DNA from: Minisyncoccus sp023229485 | GTDB lineage: Bacteria > Patescibacteriota > Minisyncoccia > Minisyncoccales > Minisyncoccaceae | NCBI GenBank assembly: GCA_041663645.1 | Contig: JBAYMH010000002.1 | Span: 101,967-165,966, forward strand | Direction of reading: 5' to 3' | DNA length: 64,000 nucleotides | Shown: piece by piece, positions 50,158 through 58,418 of the stretch | Layout of the letters: every line of letters starts with the position of its first letter | Numbering within the stretch: the first letter of the stretch is position 1 | Program-made: the position numbers and the translations under genes | Notes under the pieces: generated by a model | Told to the model about the DNA's origin: nothing | Database searches by the model: none | The model's input: the letters and a program-made list of their open reading frames with translations, nothing else

Positions 50158-50889
50158 ATGGAATTTACTATTTCAAAAAATGAAATAAATAGACGAGGAA
50201 AAGCATTTATTACCTTGTTGACTAGTATGACTGTTGGTTTGTTTTTAGGTTCATTATTTTTTAATTATCCAATATCTATATATGGATATTTACTTGTTGC
50301 TTTGGCATTTTTCTTCTTAAGTGCGATAACGTTTGTTTTTTTTATTTTGATATCGAAAACAAAGATTTATATATCCGACAACGGAATTAAAAAGATAAGT
50401 GGCAAACTATCTGAAAGTTTTTTATTATCTGATGTAAAAAGTATTAAAGTTAAAAGAAGAACGAATGGAGTAATTAGAGAAATCTATATTACTTTTAAAG
50501 GTCAAAAGGAATTAGTTATTACTGCTTTTGAAAAAGATTTTGAGGAAATTAGGAATTTACTTATTAGTGAATTGAGAGGTGACGTTATAGTAAAAGAAAC
50601 GCATGAACCAATTAATTTTGATCATCCACTTTTCTATTCGATTCTTGGCTTGCCAATTAGTTTTATGGGTATTTTTTTTATAAAAATACTTACAACATTA
50701 GATTACGATCAAATAAAATATATTTTGTTTGCCTTATCTGTCTATGTTGTTTTAGTTGGAATATATTTTATCTTTAAAAAACCGATAGCTATAAGGGCTG
50801 GGAAAAAACGAGTAATCGCCGACTACATAATTGGACTCATTATTATTTGTGGTAGTATTTTTATTTTTTTTGTTGGGTTGGGCCTATAG
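50158..50889 (+). CDS. Membrane protein with PH-like loop
   Basis: This 243-residue protein has two spans in the first 75 residues. A soluble segment follows (about 76-145: KIYISDNGIKKISGKLSESFLLSDVKSIKVKRRTNGVIREIYITFK) with the strand pattern of bacterial PH/YdbS-like domains, and two or three C-terminal spans close it. A TATGAT box lies 8 nt before the ATG. Function unknown. Confidence 0.7.
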   Translation: MEFTISKNEINRRGKAFITLLTSMTVGLFLGSLFFNYPISIYGYLLVALAFFFLSAITFVFFILISKTKIYISDNGIKKISGKLSESFLLSDVKSIKVKRRTNGVIREIYITFKGQKELVITAFEKDFEEIRNLLISELRGDVIVKETHEPINFDHPLFYSILGLPISFMGIFFIKILTTLDYDQIKYILFALSVYVVLVGIYFIFKKPIAIRAGKKRVIADYIIGLIIICGSIFIFFVGLGL

Positions 50890-50970
50890 ATAAAACGATT
50901 TTAGTTTGGTTTTATCCGTGTTTTTCTGACTCGCATTGTGGATGACTATAATTTTTAGTATAATTATTGT

Positions 50971-51426
50971 ATGAAAAAAAACATTACCCTGCATGCCAAA
51001 TGGCTCATCAAGGCTCCTTTAATGGAGGTGTTTAGTGTAATGACTACATTTGAAAAATGGCCTGAGTATTTTCCGAAAGTTGCGGAATCTCTACAAGTTA
51101 TAAAGCATGAAGGAAATAGTTTGGAAATGGACGTGACTGTTAAATCGTTTGGCCAAAACTTTCCAGTAAAAATGAAAACTCAGATTCTTCCTGAAAAGGG
51201 GTTTATTTCTGATAATGAAAACCCTAAATTTGGAACTTCTGGTCATGAAGAATTTTTGCTCTCTGAAGACCCAGAAGGAACTATGATAGATTACACTTAT
51301 CAAGTCGTCATCCATAAACGCTGGCTTCGTATTGTTGCACAACCGTTGATTGGTTGGTTTTCTATGAAATATTGGCAGAAAGCTGTCATAGACGAATTAA
51401 GAAAAAGGGTCGAGATAAAATCCTGA
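50971..51426 (+). CDS. SRPBCC/START-like lipid-binding protein
   Basis: This 151-residue protein of the polyketide-cyclase/START-like fold has WLIKAPLMEVFSVMTTFEKWPEYFPKVAES, the typical opening in which a helix-grip strand leads to W-x-x-W/YFP. A C-terminal helix (WFSMKYWQKAVIDELRKRVEI) follows. It probably binds a hydrophobic ligand, as in ubiquinone-binding COQ10-like proteins. A promoter TTGTGG-17-TATAAT ends 6 nt before the ATG, so the mRNA may be leaderless. Confidence 0.82.
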   Translation: MKKNITLHAKWLIKAPLMEVFSVMTTFEKWPEYFPKVAESLQVIKHEGNSLEMDVTVKSFGQNFPVKMKTQILPEKGFISDNENPKFGTSGHEEFLLSEDPEGTMIDYTYQVVIHKRWLRIVAQPLIGWFSMKYWQKAVIDELRKRVEIKS

Positions 51427-51550
51427 GTGCCGTTCGTTTTTTACATGAAGGTGCATTGTTTTAATTCTTCCGCAAAATTCTTGATTTTATTAAACCGACT
51501 CGATTGGTTTTTGTGATATAGTAATTAAAAGAATAGTATTATAGAAATAT

Positions 51551-52132
51551 ATGAAAAAGGTATTTTTAATACATGGCCTTAATGGGAATCCAAATGGGGG
51601 ATGGAGACCTTGGCTAATGTCCGAACTGCAAAAACTGGACATATATGCACTTGCATTGTCTATGCCAAATTCGGATAACCCAATACTAAGTGAATGGCTT
51701 GAAGAAATGGATAGGTATATTGAAAGATGCAACAAAGATGACGAGGTTTTTTTAGTTGGACATAGCTTAGGCGGTTTAGCTATTTTACGTTATATGGAAA
51801 AATGTTTTTGTAAAAATATTAAAGGTGTAATTTTGGTATCTACGCCTTGTAACTTTTATGAGAAAGATGAAACAAAAAATATATTTACATTTTTTAAAGA
51901 CACGATAAACTGGAATTTATTAAAAAACAAAAACTTGGAGATTGCAGTTATTCAAGGAGATGATGATTCGGTTGTGCCTATGGTTGATGGAGAAGAAATT
52001 GCTAGAGAATTAAATGGTAAATTTATAGTTATTCCTAATGGCAAGCATCTTAATGGATCGGCTGGGTTTTTAAAATTACCACAATGCTTAGAGGTATTAA
52101 TAAATTTTTTAAATATTAATAAAAATATATAA
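51551..52132 (+). CDS. RBBP9/YdeN-like serine hydrolase
   Basis: This 193-residue alpha/beta hydrolase begins KVFLIHGLNGNPNGGWRPWL. It has the nucleophile elbow VFLVGHSLGGLA (Ser), the acid in VIQGDDDSVVP and His in IPNGKHLNGSAGF. The short length and position of the motifs fit the RBBP9/YdeN family. The substrate is unknown. It is followed 6 bp on by a possible microprotein. Confidence 0.9.
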   Translation: MKKVFLIHGLNGNPNGGWRPWLMSELQKLDIYALALSMPNSDNPILSEWLEEMDRYIERCNKDDEVFLVGHSLGGLAILRYMEKCFCKNIKGVILVSTPCNFYEKDETKNIFTFFKDTINWNLLKNKNLEIAVIQGDDDSVVPMVDGEEIARELNGKFIVIPNGKHLNGSAGFLKLPQCLEVLINFLNINKNI

Positions 52133-52138
52133 AAAAAT

Positions 52139-52222
52139 ATGAAATATCAAAATTATATATTAGCTTTAACAAGTTTTGCAGCTGGGGCTTTGTTTATGTA
52201 TATTGTTAAGATGTTTTTTTAA
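52139..52222 (+). CDS. Possible 27-residue single-span microprotein
   Basis: ATG 52139, 6 bp after the hydrolase, opens a frame for a short peptide. It has a polar start (MKYQNY) and one hydrophobic stretch (ILALTSFAAGALFMYIV) ending KMFF. No separate Shine-Dalgarno is evident; translational coupling is possible. It could be chance. Confidence 0.3.
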   Translation: MKYQNYILALTSFAAGALFMYIVKMFF

Positions 52223-52304
52223 GTATTTATTTTCGGGACTAAATAATTTGACATGTTTTGGATATAGGACTATTTTATTACTTAGTAACAAAGAGGTGCT
52301 TTGA

Positions 52305-52520
52305 ATGAAAAAAATAAAGCTAACCTTAAGAGGAGGAAAGAAGGTCTGTCCTCATAGGTGGAAGTGTATGAGTAGTTGGAGCGAAAATATGACTGGGCAA
52401 ACATGGAAATATCGTGCTCGGGTGTGTCGGCAGTGTGGTAGAACGGAAATTCATGGACATCCAGAGGTACTTGCTATTGTTTTAGCGAATACTCCAGGTT
52501 GGATATCTAGTTGTGGATAG
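52305..52520 (+). CDS. Small Cys/His-rich protein
   Basis: This 71-residue basic protein has an upstream AGAGGTG Shine-Dalgarno. Metal-ligand candidates are CPHRWKC (C, H, C at positions 15-21), CRQC (41-44) and a following H-x-H, which suggests a zinc-binding fold. The middle contains several Trp residues (WSENMTGQTWKYRAR). No family recognised. It may be a nucleic-acid-binding or regulatory micro-zinc protein. Confidence 0.55.
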   Translation: MKKIKLTLRGGKKVCPHRWKCMSSWSENMTGQTWKYRARVCRQCGRTEIHGHPEVLAIVLANTPGWISSCG

Positions 52521-52581
52521 TCATCATAAATGGCTATTTTTTTATTTTAAAATAGGGACTTACTGTAAGAACTGGAGAATA

Positions 52582-52611
52582 AAAAAAGACATCTTAATAG
52601 ATGTCTTTTTT
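52582..52611. terminator. Bidirectional terminator
   Basis: AAAAAAGACATCT-TAAT-AGATGTCTTTTTT, symmetric A- and T-runs, between the small zinc protein and the convergent orphan gene. Confidence 0.92.
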
Positions 52612-52630
52612 AGCTATAAAAGAGATAAGA

Positions 52631-53152
52631 CTATTCTTGGATTAGAATCGTGGCTACATTTTGAGATTGATCGCAGTCGACTAGAATAGTTTTTGATTTT
52701 AGGTAAATATCGGGAAGTACAATGATTTTAAATTCATACGGTTTTATAGTAAAAGTCGTTCCGACTTTAACAGTACGAGTTTTTGGAGATCGATTGTCAA
52801 TCATAATGCCAGTATTGTCTTTATAAGTTACATTACTTGGATGAGCTTGGCAACTTGTATCAAGCTGGATTCTTCTGTCGGCATACTTTATCAAAGCATT
52901 TGCATAAGATATTGATGCGGCAGTAACCTTAGTTCCTTGAGGGCTAGTGTTTTGAATTGACTCTGGTTCGGTTGTTGTTGTTGTTTCGGGCGTTGTCGTA
53001 TTTTCTGTAACGGAACTATTTGGTGTTATGGTATTTAGTATGGGATTGTTTGTCTGATTATTTTGAAAAACGAGAAATATAATTGTCGCAACGGCGATAA
53101 TAACTATTGTAATTATTACCCAGTGCCATATATTTAAATTTATTTTTTCCAT
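52631..53152 (-). CDS. Membrane-anchored orphan protein with Thr-rich linker
   Basis: This 173-residue protein has an N-terminal span (about 9-29) followed by an extracellular Asn/Thr/Glu-rich linker (about 30-75, many Thr-Thr and Thr-Glu). A small beta-rich domain (about 78-173) has two Cys (CQAHPSNV and VDCDQSQ) that may form a disulfide. It is probably a cell-surface protein. No family recognised. Confidence 0.6.
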   Translation of the reverse strand: MEKINLNIWHWVIITIVIIAVATIIFLVFQNNQTNNPILNTITPNSSVTENTTTPETTTTTEPESIQNTSPQGTKVTAASISYANALIKYADRRIQLDTSCQAHPSNVTYKDNTGIMIDNRSPKTRTVKVGTTFTIKPYEFKIIVLPDIYLKSKTILVDCDQSQNVATILIQE

Positions 53153-53504
53153 TATAATTTTTTACGTTTTTAATCTTAAAAATATTTTATTTCATAAATT
53201 AATGGACGAGATCAATTTTTGAAGTAAAAGCGTTTACTAACTAGGTCACTATATTAAGTATGTTTTTATTTATAATAAATAGCAATTTGTTTTGTACCAT
53301 TGCGAGCTTTGGGGACTACACATTTTTGTCATTTTAGTTGAGGTAGGTATCATTAATAATGTAAATAAAAATTTTTTGACTTCTGTTTTTATAAAAAATA
53401 GTAATTTTAAAAGTATAATAAAAATTGAAAAGGAGCTGATTGACGTTATAATTTTTTAATGATAGTCTTGTGGTGATTTAGCAATTGCTAGATTGAGGCA
53501 CATT
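53153..53504 (+). other. 352-bp non-coding region
   Basis: No ORF of note on either strand. It is AT-rich. A TATAAT-like box near 53415 and an AAAAGGAG run at about 53429 are not followed by a useful start codon. The downstream NUDIX-like gene may have a long leader. I see no terminator or known RNA. Confidence 0.4.
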
Positions 53505-54017
53505 ATGAAATTAAAACGTTTTTTGTTTGCGGGTTGTTTTGACAAAAGAGGTAGAATTCTCTTAGTAATAAAAAAGAAGGAAGAAATTTCAGGAATATAT
53601 CTTCCTGGAGGAAAAGTTTCAAAGGGTGATTTATCTCCCGGAAATGAAACTTGGAGACGTTCTTTTCTCGCTAAAAGAATAAAAAATCAAACTGGTTATG
53701 TTGGAGTTCTAAAGAATGGAAAGCCTATTCCGATTATAGAGAATGTTCAGCCAATTCCGGCAACATATAATGTCAATATTTGTAATCAAGAATATTCGGC
53801 TATTATTGTAGGCATTGTGAATGGTAAGACAAAAGAAGGCTTACCAGCTTCAGCTGCTATTTTTTATGGTTTTAAGGATTTTATGCATTGCGTTAAGGCA
53901 GGGTTTATATCTCCAATGCAGGAATTACTCATTTTGAGAATTTTTGTTAGCCGAGACAATCCAAATAAGAATAATCGCAAGTTGGCTGCTGTAGAATTAA
54001 TGAAAAAACATAAATAA
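53505..54017 (+). CDS. NUDIX-fold protein with degenerate catalytic box
   Basis: This product of about 170 residues begins KRFLFAGCFDKRGRILLVIKKKEEISGIYLPGGKVSKGDL, the usual NUDIX entry with PGG. The NUDIX box should continue with the REx2EExGxxx helix. Here it reads WRRSFLAKRIKNQTGY, lacking the metal-binding Glu residues. It is probably catalytically inactive and may act as a binding protein. A terminator follows directly. Confidence 0.6.
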   Translation: MKLKRFLFAGCFDKRGRILLVIKKKEEISGIYLPGGKVSKGDLSPGNETWRRSFLAKRIKNQTGYVGVLKNGKPIPIIENVQPIPATYNVNICNQEYSAIIVGIVNGKTKEGLPASAAIFYGFKDFMHCVKAGFISPMQELLILRIFVSRDNPNKNNRKLAAVELMKKHK

Positions 54018-54048
54018 CACCTTATTTTGAATGGTGTTTTATTTTTTT
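54014..54048 (+). terminator. Intrinsic terminator after NUDIX-like gene
   Basis: AACACC-(loop)-TGGTGTT hairpin with T-rich tail overlapping the stop codon. Confidence 0.82.
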
Positions 54049-54095
54049 GCAAATACTTTATTGCTTGAATACTTTTGTAAATTTTTTTGTAGATT

Positions 54096-54220
54096 TATGG
54101 TATAATGATTTTAATATATTAACTTTAAATATATGCAAGGAGTGCTTGACCGTTATTGATATCTTGAATACTATTGGTAGTGGCAAGGGCGTCATAGATG
54201 GAGTAACTGCAGTATTATAA
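54096..54220 (+). CDS. Possible 24-residue amphipathic peptide with own promoter
   Basis: An extended -10 (TGGTATAAT, ending near 54104) precedes AAGGAG (54137-54142) and a TTG at 54146. The TTG opens a 24-codon frame that ends at 54220. The coded peptide is amphipathic (TVIDILNTIGSGKGVIDGV core). The Shine-Dalgarno to start spacing of 3 nt is too short and there is no homologue I know, so this is a weak candidate. It may instead be a leader RNA for the pilin-like gene. Confidence 0.2.
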
Positions 54221-54281
54221 TTTTAATAAGATAGTTATTGGTTATAATTATTCATGAATATTATTTGATATAATGTGGATT

Positions 54282-55622
54282 ATGTATAAAAAAGATAGTT
54301 TTACTTTAATCGAATTACTGGTTGTTATTGCAATTGTCGGCATTCTCGCTGGCATTATTATTGTTTCTATGACTAATGCAACCAATAGTGCTAATGATGC
54401 TAGAAGAAAAGCAGATATCAATCAATTGGTTACGAAAATTTTAATTACTAAAACTCAAGATGGAACTCTTCCGGTAGATAGTGATTGTGAATTGGGTAAT
54501 AATTGTTCTGGTATCCAATCAAGATTGGCAAGTCAAGGTTTTACTGTTTACCCAAAAGATCCAGCGACAGGGGTTGGTTATTCTTATAAAAAAGTATCTG
54601 CAGATGATTTTATTCTTTCGGCTACTACTTCCGATACCCTTGCTTATGCTTATTATTCCGCTACATCTCAATATATTAGTGGGAGCTTGGTTTTTGGAGC
54701 GTGTGGGGCTGCAAATAATCATTATAGAGAAACAACTCCAACGGGATCGGACTTATGTGCCACTGGTACTGCTGCTAATATAACTGGCTCTGGCCCGTAT
54801 TCATGGAAATGTAATGGTTCGGGCAATGAAAGTGTTGATTGTGTTTCCGTGGAGGCTACATATACAGTTATTTCTTTTAAAAAGAATGGAACATACACTT
54901 CAGTATCGGGAGGAACTGCAACTTATGTTGCGGGTTCGTCTCCTTTTTCTTGGAGTGTTCCAGCGAGTGTTTCAAAAGTTGATTATTTAGTTGTTGGTGG
55001 CGGCGGTGGTGGCGGCAAGAATTATGGCGGTGGCGGTGGTGGCGGCGGAGTTGCTTCTGGGGTTGGATTTTCCGTTTCCGGAAATATTTCGGTCTCTATT
55101 GGTAATGGCGGACTTGGATCAAACTCACAAGAAAACGGAGGTAGCTCATTATTTTCTACAATAACAGCACTTGGCGGCGGAGGAGGAGGATCACGAAATT
55201 CTACTGGTAAAGGTCAGAATGGAGGGTGTGGTGGCGGCGGATACGGAGAATCGACTTATTCTGCAGCAGGGGGAACTGGTAGTCAGGGATATAATGGAGT
55301 TGCTGGAGCTATGAATAGTGGCTATCGAGGCGGCGGCGGCGGAGGTGCAGGAGCAACTGCAATTTTAGAAAATGGGGGTAATGGAATTTCTTCATCAATC
55401 ACGGGAAGTGCTGTTTATTATGGTGGCGGTGGCGGTGGAACAAATAAAACAACCCCTGGTTCGGGTGGATTGGGTGGCGGCGGTGCCGCTTCGGCTGGTA
55501 CAAGCGTTGGTGTTTCTGGGAGTGATGATTTTGGTGGTGGTGGCGGTGGATCGCTTGCAAATGTAAATGCTGGTAATGGAGGATCTGGTATTGTAATTAT
55601 AAGATATATAAATAATTACTAA
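54282..55622 (+). CDS. Type IV pilin-like protein fused to a glycine-rich domain
   Basis: This product of about 446 residues starts with a class III signal SFTLIELLVVIAIVGILAGIII. The residue before F is Ser, not the usual Gly. A short pilin-like domain follows (SANDARRKADINQLVTKI..., to about 145), then a module with Cys pairs (CGAANNHY... WKCNGSG). The last about 230 residues are Gly-rich (runs of up to eight Gly) and have the VDYLVVGGGGGG strand that opens glycine-rich domains found in some phage and surface proteins. It ends GIVIIRYINNY. I use ATG 54282 because the earlier ATG (54273) overlaps the TATAAT box. Confidence 0.85.
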   Translation: MYKKDSFTLIELLVVIAIVGILAGIIIVSMTNATNSANDARRKADINQLVTKILITKTQDGTLPVDSDCELGNNCSGIQSRLASQGFTVYPKDPATGVGYSYKKVSADDFILSATTSDTLAYAYYSATSQYISGSLVFGACGAANNHYRETTPTGSDLCATGTAANITGSGPYSWKCNGSGNESVDCVSVEATYTVISFKKNGTYTSVSGGTATYVAGSSPFSWSVPASVSKVDYLVVGGGGGGGKNYGGGGGGGGVASGVGFSVSGNISVSIGNGGLGSNSQENGGSSLFSTITALGGGGGGSRNSTGKGQNGGCGGGGYGESTYSAAGGTGSQGYNGVAGAMNSGYRGGGGGGAGATAILENGGNGISSSITGSAVYYGGGGGGTNKTTPGSGGLGGGGAASAGTSVGVSGSDDFGGGGGGSLANVNAGNGGSGIVIIRYINNY

Positions 55623-55740
55623 TTTAAGATATTTTAGAAAATATGTTTTCTTGAATTTTTAATAGTCGAAAATGCAAAAATTGGAAAGTGATATAATTTA
55701 AAAAATGAAATGGTAATCTGGAAGATAAAAAAACAATCTA

Positions 55741-56040
55741 ATGGTACTTGATAATAAATTATTTTATATACTAGTTTTTTTATTAGCGATGAATTTCATC
55801 GCTTTTTTGATTATGTTTGTTGATAAATATAAATCTAGCAAACAAGGAAGTGAAAGAATATCCGAGGGGATGTTGTTTTTTATGGCAACGATTTTAGGTG
55901 CACTCGGGATTTATATTGGAATGTTTGTTTTTCGACACAAAACTAAAAAGTGGTATTTTTTGATTGGAATACCACTACTGATTATTCAAAATGTGGCATT
56001 AATTTATTTGGTTTATTTGTTTTGTGAATTTGGGAGATAA
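55741..56040 (+). CDS. DUF1294 membrane protein
   Basis: This 99-residue protein has three spans: N-terminal, a central GMLFFMATILGALGIYIGMFVF, and a C-terminal span. The conserved DKYKSSKQGSERISEGMLF and FRHKTKKWYFLIGIPLL match the DUF1294 pattern (D-K-x-x-A ... R-I-x-E; R-H-K-T-x-K). Function unknown. A hairpin terminator follows at 56069. Confidence 0.85.
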   Translation: MVLDNKLFYILVFLLAMNFIAFLIMFVDKYKSSKQGSERISEGMLFFMATILGALGIYIGMFVFRHKTKKWYFLIGIPLLIIQNVALIYLVYLFCEFGR

Positions 56041-56068
56041 TTATTCTGGTTTTGTAAAAACTTATTGA

Positions 56069-56090
56069 TTCGGCGAAAGCCGGTTTTTGT
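56069..56090 (+). terminator. Intrinsic terminator after DUF1294 gene
   Basis: TTCGGC-GAAA-GCCGG followed by T-run. Confidence 0.82.
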
Positions 56091-56152
56091 TTTGACATTA
56101 TTACTAATTGGTGATTATATTAAGCTAGTAATTTAAAATTGAGGTTTAAAAA

Positions 56153-56755
56153 ATGGAGATTGTGATAGCTATTCCAAGGGAAGATCGTAAGTTAGTAGAA
56201 ATTTTTCTTAGAACGAGTAGAAATGGATTAGCAAAGCTTTTTAGAGGTGGAACATTTTTTGAATTAGCTGAAATTGAGAGTTCTCGCAAACAAATTTTTG
56301 ATATTCCTAAAATTCTTTTGCCAGAAAAAGAATTGAAACTTTATATCAAATGCTATAATTTGAGATCTGAAAATTATTCCATATTCTCTTTTGGGGTTAA
56401 TGGGGATAGACTAGCTCCTTTTCATTTGTTTACAGATCCCACTATTGCAGACGCAGTATTTTTTTCGCCAAATGGGAAATATCATATTTCGTTTGCTCGA
56501 GATGATACATTCTTGATTTCAAGGTTAACCTTAATGCGAAAAGGGAGGCAACTTTTTTTAAATATCAAAGAAGTTTGGTCTGGGTATCTAAATGAAGCGG
56601 TTCCTGAAGATTTGGACATAATAAGGCCAATGATATTATCGGTATTTGCACAACATAAATATAACCTTACGAAAAAAAAGGCATTTATTGAATCTATTCA
56701 TATTTTTGAAAAAATTGAAAGAAAAGATAAGGATAGAGATAAAATGAGTCCTTAG
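56153..56755 (+). CDS. Orphan soluble protein
   Basis: This 200-residue protein has no membrane span. The first half is beta-rich (IAIPREDRKLVEIFLRTSRNGLAKLFRGGTFFELAE). The central GKYHISFARDDTFLISRLTLMRKGRQLFL looks like a repeated strand-turn region. The C-terminal helix is Lys-rich. No family recognised and no catalytic motif. It is followed by a terminator overlapping its end. Confidence 0.6.
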   Translation: MEIVIAIPREDRKLVEIFLRTSRNGLAKLFRGGTFFELAEIESSRKQIFDIPKILLPEKELKLYIKCYNLRSENYSIFSFGVNGDRLAPFHLFTDPTIADAVFFSPNGKYHISFARDDTFLISRLTLMRKGRQLFLNIKEVWSGYLNEAVPEDLDIIRPMILSVFAQHKYNLTKKKAFIESIHIFEKIERKDKDRDKMSP

Positions 56756-56778
56756 GCATAAAAATGCCTTTTTATTTT
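56754..56778 (+). terminator. Intrinsic terminator
   Basis: GGCAT-AAAA-ATGCC hairpin with T-run after the orphan gene. Confidence 0.85.
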
Positions 56779-56846
56779 TGTTGATTAAGGCATATTTTTG
56801 ATAATGGTTATGTGCTAGAATAAAACCAATAATCAAATACAATAAT

Positions 56847-57854
56847 ATGAAAAATAAAATAAAAATTTTATCTTTAGCTGCTATTTTGATAATAATAGGA
56901 TTAATAGTTTTTTCATTTTTGTGGAAAAAAGAAGATACTTACAATAAAAATATTTCTGATCAGGAAAAGTCTTTTAATGAAAGTGGGCGGGCAAAAGCAA
57001 TAGAAAAAGAAACAGATTTGTGGATGGTCTATGAAGACAAAGACGGAGGTTTTTCTATAAAATACCCAGGCGATGTGGCTTTTGGAGGAAATGATGACAC
57101 TGTTATAACCTTATCTGTTGAGAGTAGAAAAATAGACACTCTTGCTGATACAATGGGATACAATAAAGAAACTGCTCTAAAAAATATAGAATCTTTGAAG
57201 AAAGGTGAATATGGCGAAAACGTTGATTGGCCGTTAGATGAATCTAAAAAAGTAGTAAAGATTGGAGATGTTAACGCTCAGGAATTTGCGGTTCTTTCTA
57301 GGTTTGAGGTTTGTAGTGTTGTTTTTGAGAGAAAATTATATTTCTTTAACAATGATCACCAGATAGTGATTACTTTAAAAGGGCCAAAGAATGATATTAT
57401 AAATAATTCTTCGGACTATTTTAAAATTGATAAAGAAAATTGTGGAACTGAAAAAGTATGGAATTTTGACAAACAGAAAGAATTTTTTAGCAATTTAAAA
57501 AATAGTAATGGTTCCGAAGTAGCAGTAAACTGGTTTAAGCTTTTTGACGAAATAAAAGAAACTATTGAGATTGCAAAAAAGCAGTCTAGTCAGCTAAGTT
57601 TGCTACTCGGCAGATGGATATCGCTTGATGATGCTAATTCGGAAATAGAATTTAAAGAAGGGAAAAAAATTGATTATTATCAAAAGAAAAAATTATCAGA
57701 AGGTACTTTTGTCCAAGAGGGGAAAAGTTTAATTGTAAATGAAGATGGGGATGAATTTAAATATACAATACTTGAATTGTCTGATACTAATTTATCTTTA
57801 TCCTACTTGGCAAGAGGAAATACGTTAAACTATAAAAGGGTAAGTGGTAATTAG
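56847..57854 (+). CDS. Membrane-anchored orphan surface protein
   Basis: This 335-residue protein has an N-terminal span (about 5-25) and a charged linker. A domain (about 58-215) with YEDKDGGFSIKYPGDVAFGG resembles the PsbP-like surface modules of the 46.6-kb gene. A second small domain at the C-terminus (about 250-335: LLGRWISLDDANSEIEFKEGKKIDYYQ... LILELSD-like) has the pattern of a lipocalin-like repeat. Function unknown. Confidence 0.65.
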   Translation: MKNKIKILSLAAILIIIGLIVFSFLWKKEDTYNKNISDQEKSFNESGRAKAIEKETDLWMVYEDKDGGFSIKYPGDVAFGGNDDTVITLSVESRKIDTLADTMGYNKETALKNIESLKKGEYGENVDWPLDESKKVVKIGDVNAQEFAVLSRFEVCSVVFERKLYFFNNDHQIVITLKGPKNDIINNSSDYFKIDKENCGTEKVWNFDKQKEFFSNLKNSNGSEVAVNWFKLFDEIKETIEIAKKQSSQLSLLLGRWISLDDANSEIEFKEGKKIDYYQKKKLSEGTFVQEGKSLIVNEDGDEFKYTILELSDTNLSLSYLARGNTLNYKRVSGN

Positions 57855-57912
57855 GAATTGTTATTTTTATTAGCTTGTGCTAATTTGTCTGTATAAAAAT
57901 TAAAAGTGGAAA

Positions 57913-58377
57913 ATGAAAAGTTTGCCGTATAGGGAACAATTAGATAGAGTAAAACGATTGAGAGATGATATTAAGCGGTTTTCAGTTGCTACTGACGATA
58001 ATTTTGAGGGAGCAATAGATGCTTTTACTTCTTTTTTTATACAGTGTTACCATTTACGAGATTGGTTGATTGATAGCCGTTATGGAAGAATTGATATAGA
58101 CATTTTTGTTTCTAAAAGTCCAACTCTATCTCTTTGCAGGGATATAGCAAATACACAAAAACATAAAAAAATAGACAAGTATGAGCCTCAAAACCATCTT
58201 GTTGAACATAAGTTTTCTGGTATTTCAACTCCAATTACCAAATATTATGATCCCTTTAGAAAAGAAGATAGGTTTGGTATAGATGTTCAAGAGTTTGGAA
58301 CATTGGTTGATGTTATTGATTTGGCGGAAAATTGTGTCGAAGAATGGGAAAGGTTTTTGTACATATTTTCTATTTAA
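57913..58377 (+). CDS. Orphan helical protein
   Basis: This 154-residue protein is mostly helical, with EQLDRVKRLRDDIKRFS, HLRDWLIDSRYGR and SLCRDIANTQKHKKIDKY. The CRDIANTQKH stretch is reminiscent of HEPN-type helices, but the Arg-His spacing is off the usual Rx4-6H, so I do not assign it. It could be a small toxin- or defence-related protein or a structural one. Confidence 0.55.
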   Translation: MKSLPYREQLDRVKRLRDDIKRFSVATDDNFEGAIDAFTSFFIQCYHLRDWLIDSRYGRIDIDIFVSKSPTLSLCRDIANTQKHKKIDKYEPQNHLVEHKFSGISTPITKYYDPFRKEDRFGIDVQEFGTLVDVIDLAENCVEEWERFLYIFSI

Positions 58378-58418
58378 AAGTATGAGTATGTGATTTATTT
58401 GTAAATTAATATAAAAAT

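Noticed and set aside
55000..55600. GGTGGCGG-rich repeats that look like tandem or CRISPR-type repeats
   Set aside because: They are Gly codons in frame within one long ORF; spacing is irregular and there are no spacers. No CRISPR array or cas gene is seen anywhere in the window.
57913..58377. HEPN ribonuclease toxin
   Set aside because: The CRDIANTQKH stretch has Arg and His seven residues apart, outside the Rx4-6H rule, and there is no partner gene of the usual antitoxin type.
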